Shown here: piece by piece, positions 1 to 5,738 of the stretch
How the letters are laid out: the number at the start of each line of letters is the position of its first letter
Numbering within the stretch: position 1 is the stretch's first letter
Assembly: GCA_020200995.1 (NCBI GenBank)
Contig: JAIVHQ010000111.1
Location: forward strand, 1-5,738
Direction: 5' to 3'
Source: Flavobacteriales bacterium
GTDB lineage: Bacteria; Bacteroidota; Bacteroidia; Flavobacteriales_D; Cryomorphaceae
DNA length: 5,738 bases
Position numbers and translations under genes: made by a program
Notes under the pieces: generated by a model
Told to the model about the DNA's origin: nothing
Database searches by the model: none
Seen by the model: only the letters and a program-made list of their open reading frames with translations

Positions 1-1108
1 TCACCGTGCCCTTATGCTCCACCCGGCACAGTTCGGTGTGGTGGCGGTCGCCGGTGAGGAATATCACGCCTTCAATTTCTTCCTCGGCGATGCGGTCGAG
101 AAGATATGCGCGCTCTTCGGGGTAGTTGGAATAGTTTTCATAAACGGCAGCGTCGTTTAGGATTTGCCCGCCTGTGACGATAAACTTGAACGGGGCACGG
201 CTAAGGGCGAGGTTTTCAATAAGCCAGTCGATCTGCTCCCGACCGAAAACCTGGTGATCCACGGTTTTTGCCTTGTAATCAGTGCGGTTCCACCTGTTGT
301 CGAGCAGAAAGAAGTGCAGGTCGTTGAATTGAAAGAAACTTGTGATGCCTCCGAGTCCGTTGACGCCGTAGCCGTTGTTGGCAAAAAACATTTTGAAAGC
401 CTCGAGGGTCTTGTCTTTGTGCGGCCAGGAACGCACGGCGTCGTTGGGTCCGTAGTCGTGGTCGTCCCAGATGGCGTAGTGTTGTCCCGTGCGCAGCAGC
501 CGCTGCACTTCGGGCAGGCTGCGGGCGTAGGTGTAGCGGCGGTGGATGCCGGATTTGCTGAACCAGTCGGCTTCGCGGAAATACACGTTGTCGCCCAGCC
601 AGAGCATCATGTCGGGCTCCGCATCGGCGATGCGTTCAAAGATGGCGTAATCCTGCCCGTAACCTTTGCCGGGGCGATCATAAGCTTCCTCATTGATGTA
701 GGCACAGCTCCCCGCGGCGATGGTGAATTCAGGCGGATCGGTGCGGTATTGCCACAGGGCTTGGGTGGTAAAGCTGAGGTCGAGATTGGCGGTTTGGTTC
801 TGTCCGTTGGCATAGATGTCATAAGTGTAGCGCACGCCCGGCTCCACCTTATCGGCGATGAGGTGGGCGGTGTAGGCCCTTTCGGGAGAAGCGGATACCG
901 CGAGGCTGCGCTCCACTGCCTCGGGCGCCGTGTCCGGACGGTAGTAGAGTTCCACAATGCAGGCTTCGGTCATTTGCACCCATACGGCTGCTTCGCGCAT
1001 TTCGCTGTAGCCGTTCATGGGCCCCGATTGGATGAGGTCTTGCGCATTTGCCGAAAGGCAGATGAGGGCGGTTAAAAAGGAGAAAAAGGATTGATGGAGT
1101 CGCTTCAC
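1..1108 (-). CDS. PhoD-like alkaline phosphatase/phosphodiesterase, secreted (partial, C-terminus beyond left edge)
   Basis: Predicted secreted metallophosphoesterase that hydrolyses phosphate mono- or diesters outside the cytoplasm. About 369 codons are visible and the reading frame is still open at the window edge. Residues 1-22 form a signal peptide (basic start, hydrophobic core, cleavage near SANA/QD). An N-terminal beta domain typical of PhoD follows to about residue 125, then the catalytic domain. Visible motifs are GSCAY (Cys135), WLGDNVYF (Asp173, Tyr176), WDDHDYG (214-220), FFLLDNR and TGDRHHTEL (Asp354, His356, His357). In the PhoD family these correspond to the metal-binding Cys, Asp, Tyr and His positions of an iron/calcium site. 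The start chosen is GTG at 1108. The first in-frame ATG (1018) would remove the signal peptide, and I see no ATG upstream. A -7-like TACCTTGC lies 19 nt upstream. The family call is firm; the natural substrate is unknown. Confidence 0.9.
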   Translation of the reverse strand, partial: MKRLHQSFFSFLTALICLSANAQDLIQSGPMNGYSEMREAAVWVQMTEACIVELYYRPDTAPEAVERSLAVSASPERAYTAHLIADKVEPGVRYTYDIYANGQNQTANLDLSFTTQALWQYRTDPPEFTIAAGSCAYINEEAYDRPGKGYGQDYAIFERIADAEPDMMLWLGDNVYFREADWFSKSGIHRRYTYARSLPEVQRLLRTGQHYAIWDDHDYGPNDAVRSWPHKDKTLEAFKMFFANNGYGVNGLGGITSFFQFNDLHFFLLDNRWNRTDYKAKTVDHQVFGREQIDWLIENLALSRAPFKFIVTGGQILNDAAVYENYSNYPEERAYLLDRIAEEEIEGVIFLTGDRHHTELCRVEHKGTV

Positions 1109-1127
1109 GGTTCTTTGAATTTTGGGC

Positions 1128-1135
1128 GCAAGGTA
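1128..1135 (-). promoter_or_regulatory. possible Bacteroidota -7 element for the PhoD-like gene
   Basis: The minus strand reads TACCTTGC, one T short of the usual TAnnTTTG followed by GC. It ends 19 nt before the GTG start at 1108. I see no TTG (-33) element at the expected spacing upstream, so this is a weak call based on position and partial consensus only. Confidence 0.25.
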
Positions 1136-1177
1136 CGCAGCCCGGCCCGTTCGGATGTTAAGTCCGTGTGAACGTCA

Positions 1178-1443
1178 GAACCTGAGTTCGATTATTCTTC
1201 AGGATTCAGAACGTCAGGAGATAAAATGGTTAACCCAAAAAATAGTAAATGCCTGCAATGAGCAAAGTTGTGTTTTGGCATTGAAGTTGAAAATACAGCA
1301 GTAAGTTGATATTGACTTACCCATAAAATGCGAGATGCTGCGTTGCATTTTCGCGCTTTAGCCCGCTAAAGCTTTGAAAACGCGCCTGGCATCTCCCATT
1401 TTATGAATATCTGAATTCCCGAATTATAACCGAACTCAGGTTC
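1178..1443. mobile_element. MITE-like non-coding element with imperfect terminal inverted repeats
   Basis: A 266-bp stretch bounded by inverted repeats. The outer 18 bp (GAACCTGAGTTCGATTAT at 1178-1195, and the complement of 1426-1443) differ at one position. With a 1-nt gap the match extends to 1178-1210 against 1410-1443, about 29 of 34 positions, and ATAAAATGG recurs further in on both sides (1221-1229 and complement of 1396-1404). The exact midpoint (1310.5) is also the centre of a smaller hairpin, GTAAGT/ACTTAC at 1301-1320. A second, off-centre palindrome lies at 1322-1405. There is no plausible ORF or transposase inside and I see no target-site duplication, so calling it mobile is an inference. 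It could be a REP/BIME-type palindrome, a decayed insertion or a structured 3' UTR. It fills most of the gap between two minus-strand genes. GAACGTCAG is also repeated directly at 1170-1178 and 1209-1217. Confidence 0.55.
1322..1405. repeat. 84-bp palindrome (two 41-nt arms, 2-nt centre)
   Basis: The arms are 1322-1362 and 1365-1405. Paired blocks from outside in are CATAAAATG/CATTTTATG (9 bp), GAGATGC/GCATCTC (7 bp), an interior loop, GCATTTTC against GAAAACGC (7 of 8 with a one-nucleotide offset), and GCTTTAGC/GCTAAAGC (8 bp). As RNA from either strand it would fold into one long hairpin with a short CCCG-type apex. There is no U-run after it on the minus strand, so it does not look like a simple rho-independent terminator. 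It is nested in, but not concentric with, the element at 1178-1443. Confidence 0.8.
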
Positions 1444-1445
1444 GG
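1430..1445 (-). terminator. hairpin just after the serine hydrolase stop codon
   Basis: CCGAAC (1430-1435) pairs with GTTCGG (1440-1445) around a 4-nt loop, two bases past the TAA at 1450-1448. On the minus strand it is followed by the AT-rich TTATAATT rather than a clean U-tract. It coincides with the right inverted-repeat end of the element at 1178-1443, which may therefore supply transcription termination or mRNA 3'-end protection for the upstream gene. Termination is inferred from position. Confidence 0.35.
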
Positions 1446-1447
1446 GT

Positions 1448-2752
1448 TTAAAATACCACGATTTTGGCGCTGCGCTTGCCGCCTTCGCGAAGGTCGGCTT
1501 CCATCACGTACACCCCTGCGCGCAGGTTGATTTGACCGCTGAGGTCGTTCTCTGTTCCTTCCCAAACACGGATTCCAGCCATGTTAAAAATTCGGCCGGC
1601 GCTGAATTTCTCGGGGTTGGCAATTGACACTACACCAGGGGAAGGGTTGGGGAATACGGTGAGGTTGATTTCGGACCGGTCTGTAGATGCTGCTGTCAGG
1701 GGATCACATGCGAGATCAGAGATGTATTGCCAGAGCTGATCGTCAAATCCGCTGAGGGCTGTGCTTGCCTCAAATGCCACTTCGCCCATGCGAACCACGG
1801 TGAGCCCTTGTGAGGGGACCACGTACATGCGCTGGTCGTTGGCGCCCATGCCGGCGTACATATCGGCGGGAGCCGAGGGCAAGATCCAGCCCGGCTGTTG
1901 CTGCTGAATCAGTGGTGCGTAAAAGTGGTCTTTGCCGTTGAGCCACCACAGGTAGCCGTAAGCCGGATTGGCCGGCAGGGCGGTACTGCGCATGGCGTTT
2001 ACATAAGCAGTGTCGTTGATCACGGGGTCACCGTCCCACACAAAGTCGTTGAGCGCCAATAATCCGAATCGAGCCATATCGCGCGCACGGCTGATGAAGA
2101 GGTTGTCGAACCAGAATCCCTGCATACCGATTTTATTCTTGATCTTTTGGGTGGTGTACAAGTTGCGGGTGGTTTCGGCGCTTTCTTCGACTACTTCGAT
2201 AAGCCTTCGGTACACTCCGTTGTGGTAGTGCCATTTTTCGCCGGGCTCATAAAAGCAGTTGAAGCACTCGGGGTCTGTGCAGTCCCAGAAAAGGAGTGCC
2301 TCATTGAATCCGGATGACATCGTGAGCTGGTGGAACACGGTGCGCTCAAGTTCTTCGCCGGCGGGGCAGTCGGTCCAGCCTGTGCCCAGGTAATCTGCTA
2401 CAGGGTTGTGAATGTCGAGGTGGCCTTCTTCCTGGGCAATGCCGACGAGGGCAGCGGTGATGGTTTTCCCGGCCGAAGCCCAGTACCACATGCTGTCGGG
2501 AGTGAAGCCGTTCATGTAACTTTCCAGAACAATGCGGCCGTCTTTGAGGATGATGAATGCCCTTCCGTCCGTATCTTCCACAAAGTTCAGCAAGGATTCA
2601 ATTTTTTCAGGGCACCAGCCGAGTGAATCGGGTGAAAGGGTCTCCCAGTCATTGCCCGATACGGGCGGGAAGTAGACATCACTTTGGGCGTAAATGCCTT
2701 TGGCAGATAGAAGGAAAAGGGTGGTTACTGCAGCACAAACTAAATTCCTCAT
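1448..2752 (-). CDS. Secreted serine hydrolase (beta-lactamase/transpeptidase-like) with T9SS C-terminal sorting domain
   Basis: A 434-residue protein counted from ATG 2752; a TTG two codons upstream (2758) is possible but less likely. Residues 1-23 are a signal peptide ending near GIYAQ/SD. The hydrolase domain (about 25-350) belongs to the class C beta-lactamase/esterase/NylB-like group. SAGK at 93-96 provides the nucleophile Ser93 and Lys96, and YHN at 176-178 is the YxN motif. The third (KTG/HTG) motif is not obvious; the GMGANDQRM segment near 301-309 occupies its usual place. A Cys-rich loop (Cys158, 163, 166) precedes the YxN motif and could form disulfides. Residues from about 364 form a T9SS type A sorting domain: FPNPSPG, a beta-rich middle, LRAGVYVME, and a basic stretch before the hydrophobic end KIVVF. 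Export is thus Sec to the periplasm, then type IX to the surface or medium. The substrate (ester, amide or peptide) cannot be told from sequence. Confidence 0.92.
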   Translation of the reverse strand: MRNLVCAAVTTLFLLSAKGIYAQSDVYFPPVSGNDWETLSPDSLGWCPEKIESLLNFVEDTDGRAFIILKDGRIVLESYMNGFTPDSMWYWASAGKTITAALVGIAQEEGHLDIHNPVADYLGTGWTDCPAGEELERTVFHQLTMSSGFNEALLFWDCTDPECFNCFYEPGEKWHYHNGVYRRLIEVVEESAETTRNLYTTQKIKNKIGMQGFWFDNLFISRARDMARFGLLALNDFVWDGDPVINDTAYVNAMRSTALPANPAYGYLWWLNGKDHFYAPLIQQQQPGWILPSAPADMYAGMGANDQRMYVVPSQGLTVVRMGEVAFEASTALSGFDDQLWQYISDLACDPLTAASTDRSEINLTVFPNPSPGVVSIANPEKFSAGRIFNMAGIRVWEGTENDLSGQINLRAGVYVMEADLREGGKRSAKIVVF

Positions 2753-2773
2753 AAGCAACTTGGGATTTCACGA

Positions 2774-2806
2774 GAAAGGTAGATAATAATTTTTGAAGTG
2801 CGCCAA
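2774..2806 (-). promoter_or_regulatory. probable Bacteroidota promoter for the serine hydrolase
   Basis: The minus strand reads TACCTTTC at 2781-2774 (TAnnTTTG with the last base changed), preceded by TTG at 2806-2804 with a 22-nt spacer. The -7 element ends 21 nt before ATG 2752. The spacing and both partial motifs fit the Bacteroidota sigma-ABfr promoter pattern, and it lies in the only gap upstream of the gene. Confidence 0.4.
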
Positions 2807-2892
2807 GCAAAACGACGAAGCCGCTGATGGAAGGGATGGGCAGGGCTGATGTTGCGCTGCAACAACTCATTCGGCAAAACCTCCGCAAATTT

Positions 2893-2917
2893 CAGTTCAT
2901 TTATGCAAGATGAACTG
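2893..2917 (-). terminator. hairpin downstream of the gamma-carboxylase-like pseudogene
   Basis: A perfect 8-bp stem, CAGTTCAT (2893-2900) with ATGAACTG (2910-2917), and a 9-nt loop. It begins 31 nt past the pseudogene stop at 2949. The minus strand continues with AAATTTGCGG, so a U-tract is poor and the terminator call is tentative. The rest of 2753-2948 holds the probable promoter at 2774-2806 and no credible gene. Confidence 0.35.
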
Positions 2918-2948
2918 CATTTTAAAAGGGTACTCAAAGGGTAGAATG

Positions 2949-4192
2949 TCACAAATCGGGATGTCGAAGCACCCAGGGACTCGGTTTGAAATGGCTCCAT
3001 TCTGCCTCGTAGAGGTCGGCCCCCGGATCGATCATGGGGCGGTAGGGCCTGCCGTTGAGGCTCACGTTGGAGCGGGCGTAGATCCGAACCGTTTCGCCGG
3101 TCTCTTCGCTGTAGCTGTCCCCGAGCCTTTGTGCGTATTGCCAGATGAGATCGGGACGCGTGGCCATGCTGCGCGCGAGCTTGTTCGGTAGCTTGTTGTG
3201 AGGGTGCACGGTTTTCACGGTGCCGCCCTCGGCGTCTTTGATCACGAAGTGCACCACCCCCGATTTGCTGCGGAGCATCATGTGCCAGGAGAGGCGGTGG
3301 CCTTCTTCAGACCAGTGGGGGCTGCCGGGCAAATAGAACGGACGCAGGGGCAGAAGCAGGTTCATTGCAAGGAAGGCGAAGAGAAACCCCTCGAGGAGGC
3401 GCCTGCCTGCCGGGGAACTGTTTTTGCCGAAAGGCGCCGGGTATAACAAATGATCGGGTGCCCCCTGCCACACGCGGGCCTTCCTGAAAAACAGGCGCCT
3501 GATTAGTGCCTGATCGAAGTAAAGCACTGTGCAAATCAACATCATGTATGGGAAAATACCGATTTGAAAAACAACGGAGTTGAAAAGGTGAAATCCAATT
3601 GAAACGGCAAAAGCCACCCTCCTCGTGGGGCGCCACCACAATGCCGGCACCACTAAAAAGTCGAAGGCGATGCCTCCGTAGGCGATTAGTAAAATGAACC
3701 ACTGCTCGTCGCAAAGCGGACCGAGCAAGGGGTAATCGGTGCGGCTGCTGAGGAAGATTTCCACGGCCTTTCCGGAAATCCAGTCGGGGTAGAGTTTGGC
3801 AATGGCGGCGTAGATGTACACGATGAGCAGGAGGATTTTGAAAATCCACTTCGACCAGTAGGGCACTGCTTCACGCTCCAACGGTACCGGTAGCCGAAGG
3901 CGATGCCCAGGCCGGCTATTCCAAGTGCAACATACACCGCATACGCCTGCGGCCCGACGAGCACCTGAAGGAAGTCGAAGCCGATGAAATTGAAGGTGAA
4001 AGGGACATCCACATAATTGGTCCTCACCCAGCCCGTCATGATGGCGCCGAATCCTTCGGCCGACATCAAAATCCCCATCAGAATTCGAAATACAGCGAGC
4101 GGGGCGATATCGACGGGACGGTACAGAAACCGCGACAGCGCGATGCCGCCTCGGACAGGGGATTCGAAGGTGTTTTCAGGGCGAGCAGCCAT
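2949..4192 (-). pseudogene. Vitamin K-dependent gamma-carboxylase-like (HTTM/VKGC) membrane protein, frameshifted and probably internally deleted
   Basis: Two reading frames together encode one family. The N-terminal part runs from ATG 4192 (FLYRPVDIAPLAVFRI, then a helix ending IAFGYRYR) to about 3883. The C-terminal part reads in another frame from about 3881 to the TGA at 2951-2949. It begins near VPYWSKWIFK and contains VYIYAAIAKLYPDW, YPLLGP, FHLFNSVVFQIGIFPYMML, the juxtamembrane EEGHRLSWHMMLRSK, and SLNGRPYRPMIDP near the end, all typical of bacterial VKGC homologues. Lys in AIAKL (codon 3797-3795) aligns by eye with human GGCX Lys218, the catalytic base. Going from the first frame to the second needs a -1 shift. 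The family normally has roughly 55-60 more residues between the FYR-like and P-W segments, including a LNHxYL-type motif and membrane helices; none of that is present. The two frames give about 414 residues, short for the family. I infer a deletion that also shifted the frame. TACCG is duplicated right at the junction (3882-3892). An assembly error is the main alternative. Confidence 0.82.
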
Positions 4193-4249
4193 TGACCACG
4201 GATTTTTACCGCTCAGGTAATTTGCGCCCCGAAGTAACGACTTTTGCCC

Positions 4250-4257
4250 TAACTTCG
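4250..4257 (+). promoter_or_regulatory. possible -7 element for the small membrane protein gene
   Basis: TAACTTCG matches TAnnTTTG at all but one defined position and ends 22 nt before ATG 4280. A candidate TTTG at 4221-4224 is 25 nt upstream, a little far for a -33 element. A second partial match, GACTTTTG, is at 4239-4246. The 87-nt gap 4193-4279 must also hold the promoter of the divergent minus-strand gene, for which I see no clear element. Confidence 0.25.
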
Positions 4258-4279
4258 CCCGAGAATCATCTCATTAAAT

Positions 4280-4684
4280 ATGCGCATTCCACTTTACGGA
4301 AAAGTCATTATCGGTATTCTTACCATCAGCCAGCTTTTTATTGGCCTCGGCTTTTTTGTTTGGTTTTTGGCTGAGTTCATTCCCACCCTCTCTTCGGGCG
4401 ATGAGGAATTGATCAGAGCAACCTTCCTCGAATCTTTTAAAGGGGTGCTTTTATGGTTGATCTTTTTGACCTTCCTCAGTACCGCCATCCTGATTTTTTA
4501 CATCATTCACGCGGGCGTTCACAAGAAGCTCTCCACCACCATGAAGGTGATTTGGATCCTGCTCTTCATCCTCTTCGGCGGGTTCGTAGAGGTGGTGTAT
4601 TTCTTTATGGAAATCGTTCCCGAAAAATCGATGACTGCGCGCCTCGAAGGCCAGCAACCAATCGACTATCAGGGTGCGTCGTAG
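4280..4684 (+). CDS. Small three-helix inner-membrane protein, function unknown
   Basis: A 134-residue protein not recognised as a named family. Three hydrophobic segments are clear: about 7-30, 54-77 and 88-111. A short acidic loop (SSGDEE, 39-44) lies between the first two and a basic loop (HKKLSTTMK) between the last two. The C-terminal tail of about 20 residues is polar. The basic second loop suggests that loop is cytoplasmic by the positive-inside rule, placing the N-terminus outside. The TTMKVIWILL...VVYFFM segment loosely resembles the PLDc_N-type small membrane domain (Thr/Lys, Trp, later Tyr), but this is too weak for a call. It is the only plus-strand gene in the window. It runs divergently from the gamma-carboxylase-like pseudogene, and its last 16 nt overlap the end of the convergent reductase gene. 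Codon usage and hydrophobic periodicity make it very likely a real gene. Confidence 0.8.
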   Translation: MRIPLYGKVIIGILTISQLFIGLGFFVWFLAEFIPTLSSGDEELIRATFLESFKGVLLWLIFLTFLSTAILIFYIIHAGVHKKLSTTMKVIWILLFILFGGFVEVVYFFMEIVPEKSMTARLEGQQPIDYQGAS

Positions 4685-5738
4685 TCCACGGTCATTTCAG
4701 TGGTCGTCGGGTGCGACTGGCAGGTGAGGATGTATCCGTCTTCTACTTCCTTGTCCGTCAAAGCGTAGTTAACGTCCATCACAACCTTTCCTTTCAGTAC
4801 TTTCGCCCGGCAGGTGCAGCATGAGCCTCCCGTGCAGGCGTATGGCGCGTCGAGACCGGCGTCCAGCACAGCGTCGAGAATACAATCGGCATCGGTCACT
4901 TCCACTTCGGTTTCTTCACCGTCCAGGATCACCATTACCTTGCTGGAAGGCACAGGTGTCATGTTGCCTTCTTCCTTTTCGGCAGCGGGTTCATCGCCCT
5001 CAATTTCCTTGGGAGTCTCGGTGGTGAAAAGTTCAAAACGGATCTTGTCCTCAGAGATGCCTTTGTCCATCAGCGATCCGCGAATGCCTTCGATCATCTC
5101 AAAGGGGCCGCAAAGAAAGTAATGGTCGGCGGTGGCGACATCAGTGAAGCGGTCGAGGAGGGCGCTGCACTTTTCTGCTGAAATTCGGCCCGTAAACAGG
5201 GGGTCTTCTGTTTCTTCCCTGCTCAGGACGTGAATCACCTGAAGTCGGTTGCCATAGGTGCTTTTGAGTTCGTCGAGTTCGTCTTTGAAGATAATCTGGT
5301 TTCGGTCACGGTTTCCGTAAAAGAGGGTAAACGTATTGGAGTCGTTCACCTTGAGGGCCGTCTTGAGGAGTGACATTACGGGTGTGATTCCGCTGCCTGC
5401 GGCAAAAGCTGCCAAGTGGAGGGTTTTCTCAGCCGGCATGTCTACGTAGAAGTTGCCCATGGGGCGCATCACGTCGATGGTCTCACCGGTCGACACGTCG
5501 TTGTTGAGTTTTCCGCTCACGCGGCCGTTTTCGATTGCCTTTACTGCGATGCGAAGATCGGCATCGGCCACGGGGCTGGAGCATGCGGAGTATGACCTGC
5601 GAAGCTCTTCGCCGTTTACATTCGTTTTGAGGGTGATGTATTGCCCTTGGGTGTATTCGAATTCTTCGCGCAACTCGGCCGGGATATCAAATGCGATGGA
5701 AACGCATTGATCGGTCTCTCTGCGAATGTCTTTTATTT
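4669..5738 (-). CDS. PaaE-like FAD/NAD(P)H oxidoreductase with C-terminal 2Fe-2S ferredoxin domain (partial, N-terminus beyond right edge)
   Basis: A cytoplasmic electron-transfer flavoprotein that would take electrons from NAD(P)H through FAD to a 2Fe-2S cluster and on to an oxygenase or similar partner. The 355 visible residues stay open to the window edge; only about ten N-terminal residues are likely missing. An internal TTG at 5673 is a Leu codon, not the start, because conserved sequence (IRRETDQCVSIAFDIP) precedes it. Domains in visible numbering: FAD-binding barrel with RSYS at 47-50; NAD(P)-binding domain with GSGITP at 114-119, LFYGNR and LCGP at 208-211; an acidic linker at about 241-262; then a plant-type ferredoxin domain with Cys301, Cys306, Cys309 (CX4CX2C, plus an extra Cys307) and Cys339. 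Order and length match PaaE, the reductase of phenylacetyl-CoA epoxidase (about 356 residues). No paaA-D genes are visible, so the partner is uncertain and I give no symbol. Its stop overlaps the convergent membrane gene by 16 nt. Confidence 0.9.
   Translation of the reverse strand, partial: IKDIRRETDQCVSIAFDIPAELREEFEYTQGQYITLKTNVNGEELRRSYSACSSPVADADLRIAVKAIENGRVSGKLNNDVSTGETIDVMRPMGNFYVDMPAEKTLHLAAFAAGSGITPVMSLLKTALKVNDSNTFTLFYGNRDRNQIIFKDELDELKSTYGNRLQVIHVLSREETEDPLFTGRISAEKCSALLDRFTDVATADHYFLCGPFEMIEGIRGSLMDKGISEDKIRFELFTTETPKEIEGDEPAAEKEEGNMTPVPSSKVMVILDGEETEVEVTDADCILDAVLDAGLDAPYACTGGSCCTCRAKVLKGKVVMDVNYALTDKEVEDGYILTCQSHPTTTEMTVDYDAP

Noticed and set aside
164..1075. Long plus-strand open frame of 303 codons
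   Set aside because: It is antisense to the PhoD-like gene, whose motifs are unmistakable. The translation is Val/Gly-rich with no domain, as expected of an antisense shadow.
1122..1304. 60-codon plus-strand frame inside the inverted-repeat element
   Set aside because: No ATG start with any ribosome or promoter signal, no recognisable protein, and it crosses the left inverted repeat.
2679..3000. Two short minus-strand frames in the gap between the hydrolase and carboxylase genes
   Set aside because: They overlap the ends of both neighbours and the probable promoter and hairpin; composition is not protein-like.
3307..3849. Minus-strand open frame of 180 codons in the third frame of the carboxylase region
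   Set aside because: Arg/His/Pro-rich translation with no membrane segments. The family sequence is in the other two frames, so this is a shadow.
3881..3890. Programmed -1 ribosomal frameshift in the carboxylase-like gene
   Set aside because: No slippery heptamer or strong downstream structure was evident, and a shift would not restore the missing middle segment.
4230..4257. CGAAGT/ACTTCG inverted repeat in the divergent promoter gap, a possible operator
   Set aside because: Only 6 bp per arm with a 16-nt spacer and no extension; easily expected by chance.
4453..4824. Plus-strand open frame of 123 codons
   Set aside because: It overlaps the membrane protein in another frame and the antisense of the reductase; His/Arg-rich composition and no motif.

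Overview
The window looks like chromosomal DNA from a member of the Bacteroidota with moderate GC. The best evidence is a C-terminal type IX secretion (T9SS) sorting domain on one secreted enzyme. Variants of the Bacteroidota -7 promoter element (TAnnTTTG) about 20 nt before several starts agree with this, as does the lack of clear Shine-Dalgarno sequences. I cannot place it at genus level.

Layout, left to right. (1) 1-1108, minus strand: a secreted PhoD-like alkaline phosphatase/phosphodiesterase, cut by the left window edge. (2) 1109-1447: a 339-nt gap. Most of it (1178-1443) is a non-coding element with inverted-repeat ends of about 33 bp and a nested 84-bp palindrome, resembling a MITE or a large REP/BIME element. 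(3) 1448-2752, minus: a secreted serine hydrolase of the beta-lactamase/transpeptidase-like family (SxxK and YxN motifs) with a T9SS tail. (4) 2753-2948: a gap with a probable promoter and a hairpin. (5) 2949-4192, minus: a bacterial homologue of vitamin K-dependent gamma-carboxylase (HTTM/VKGC family). It is split by a frame change near 3881, and the family's middle segment appears to be missing, so I call it a pseudogene. (6) 4193-4279: a short divergent promoter region. (7) 4280-4684, plus: a small three-helix membrane protein of unknown function. (8) 4669-5738, minus: an FAD/NAD(P)H oxidoreductase with a C-terminal plant-type 2Fe-2S ferredoxin domain (PaaE-like), cut by the right edge. Its end overlaps gene 7 tail to tail by 16 nt.

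The genes do not form an obvious pathway. Four of the five are on the minus strand, but the gaps suggest separate transcription units: two secreted hydrolases, a decayed membrane carboxylase, a small membrane protein and a flavin/iron-sulfur reductase. The most notable items are the nested inverted-repeat element at 1178-1443 and the broken gamma-carboxylase-like gene. I found no tRNA, rRNA, CRISPR array, transposase or phage gene, and no convincing new multi-gene system.
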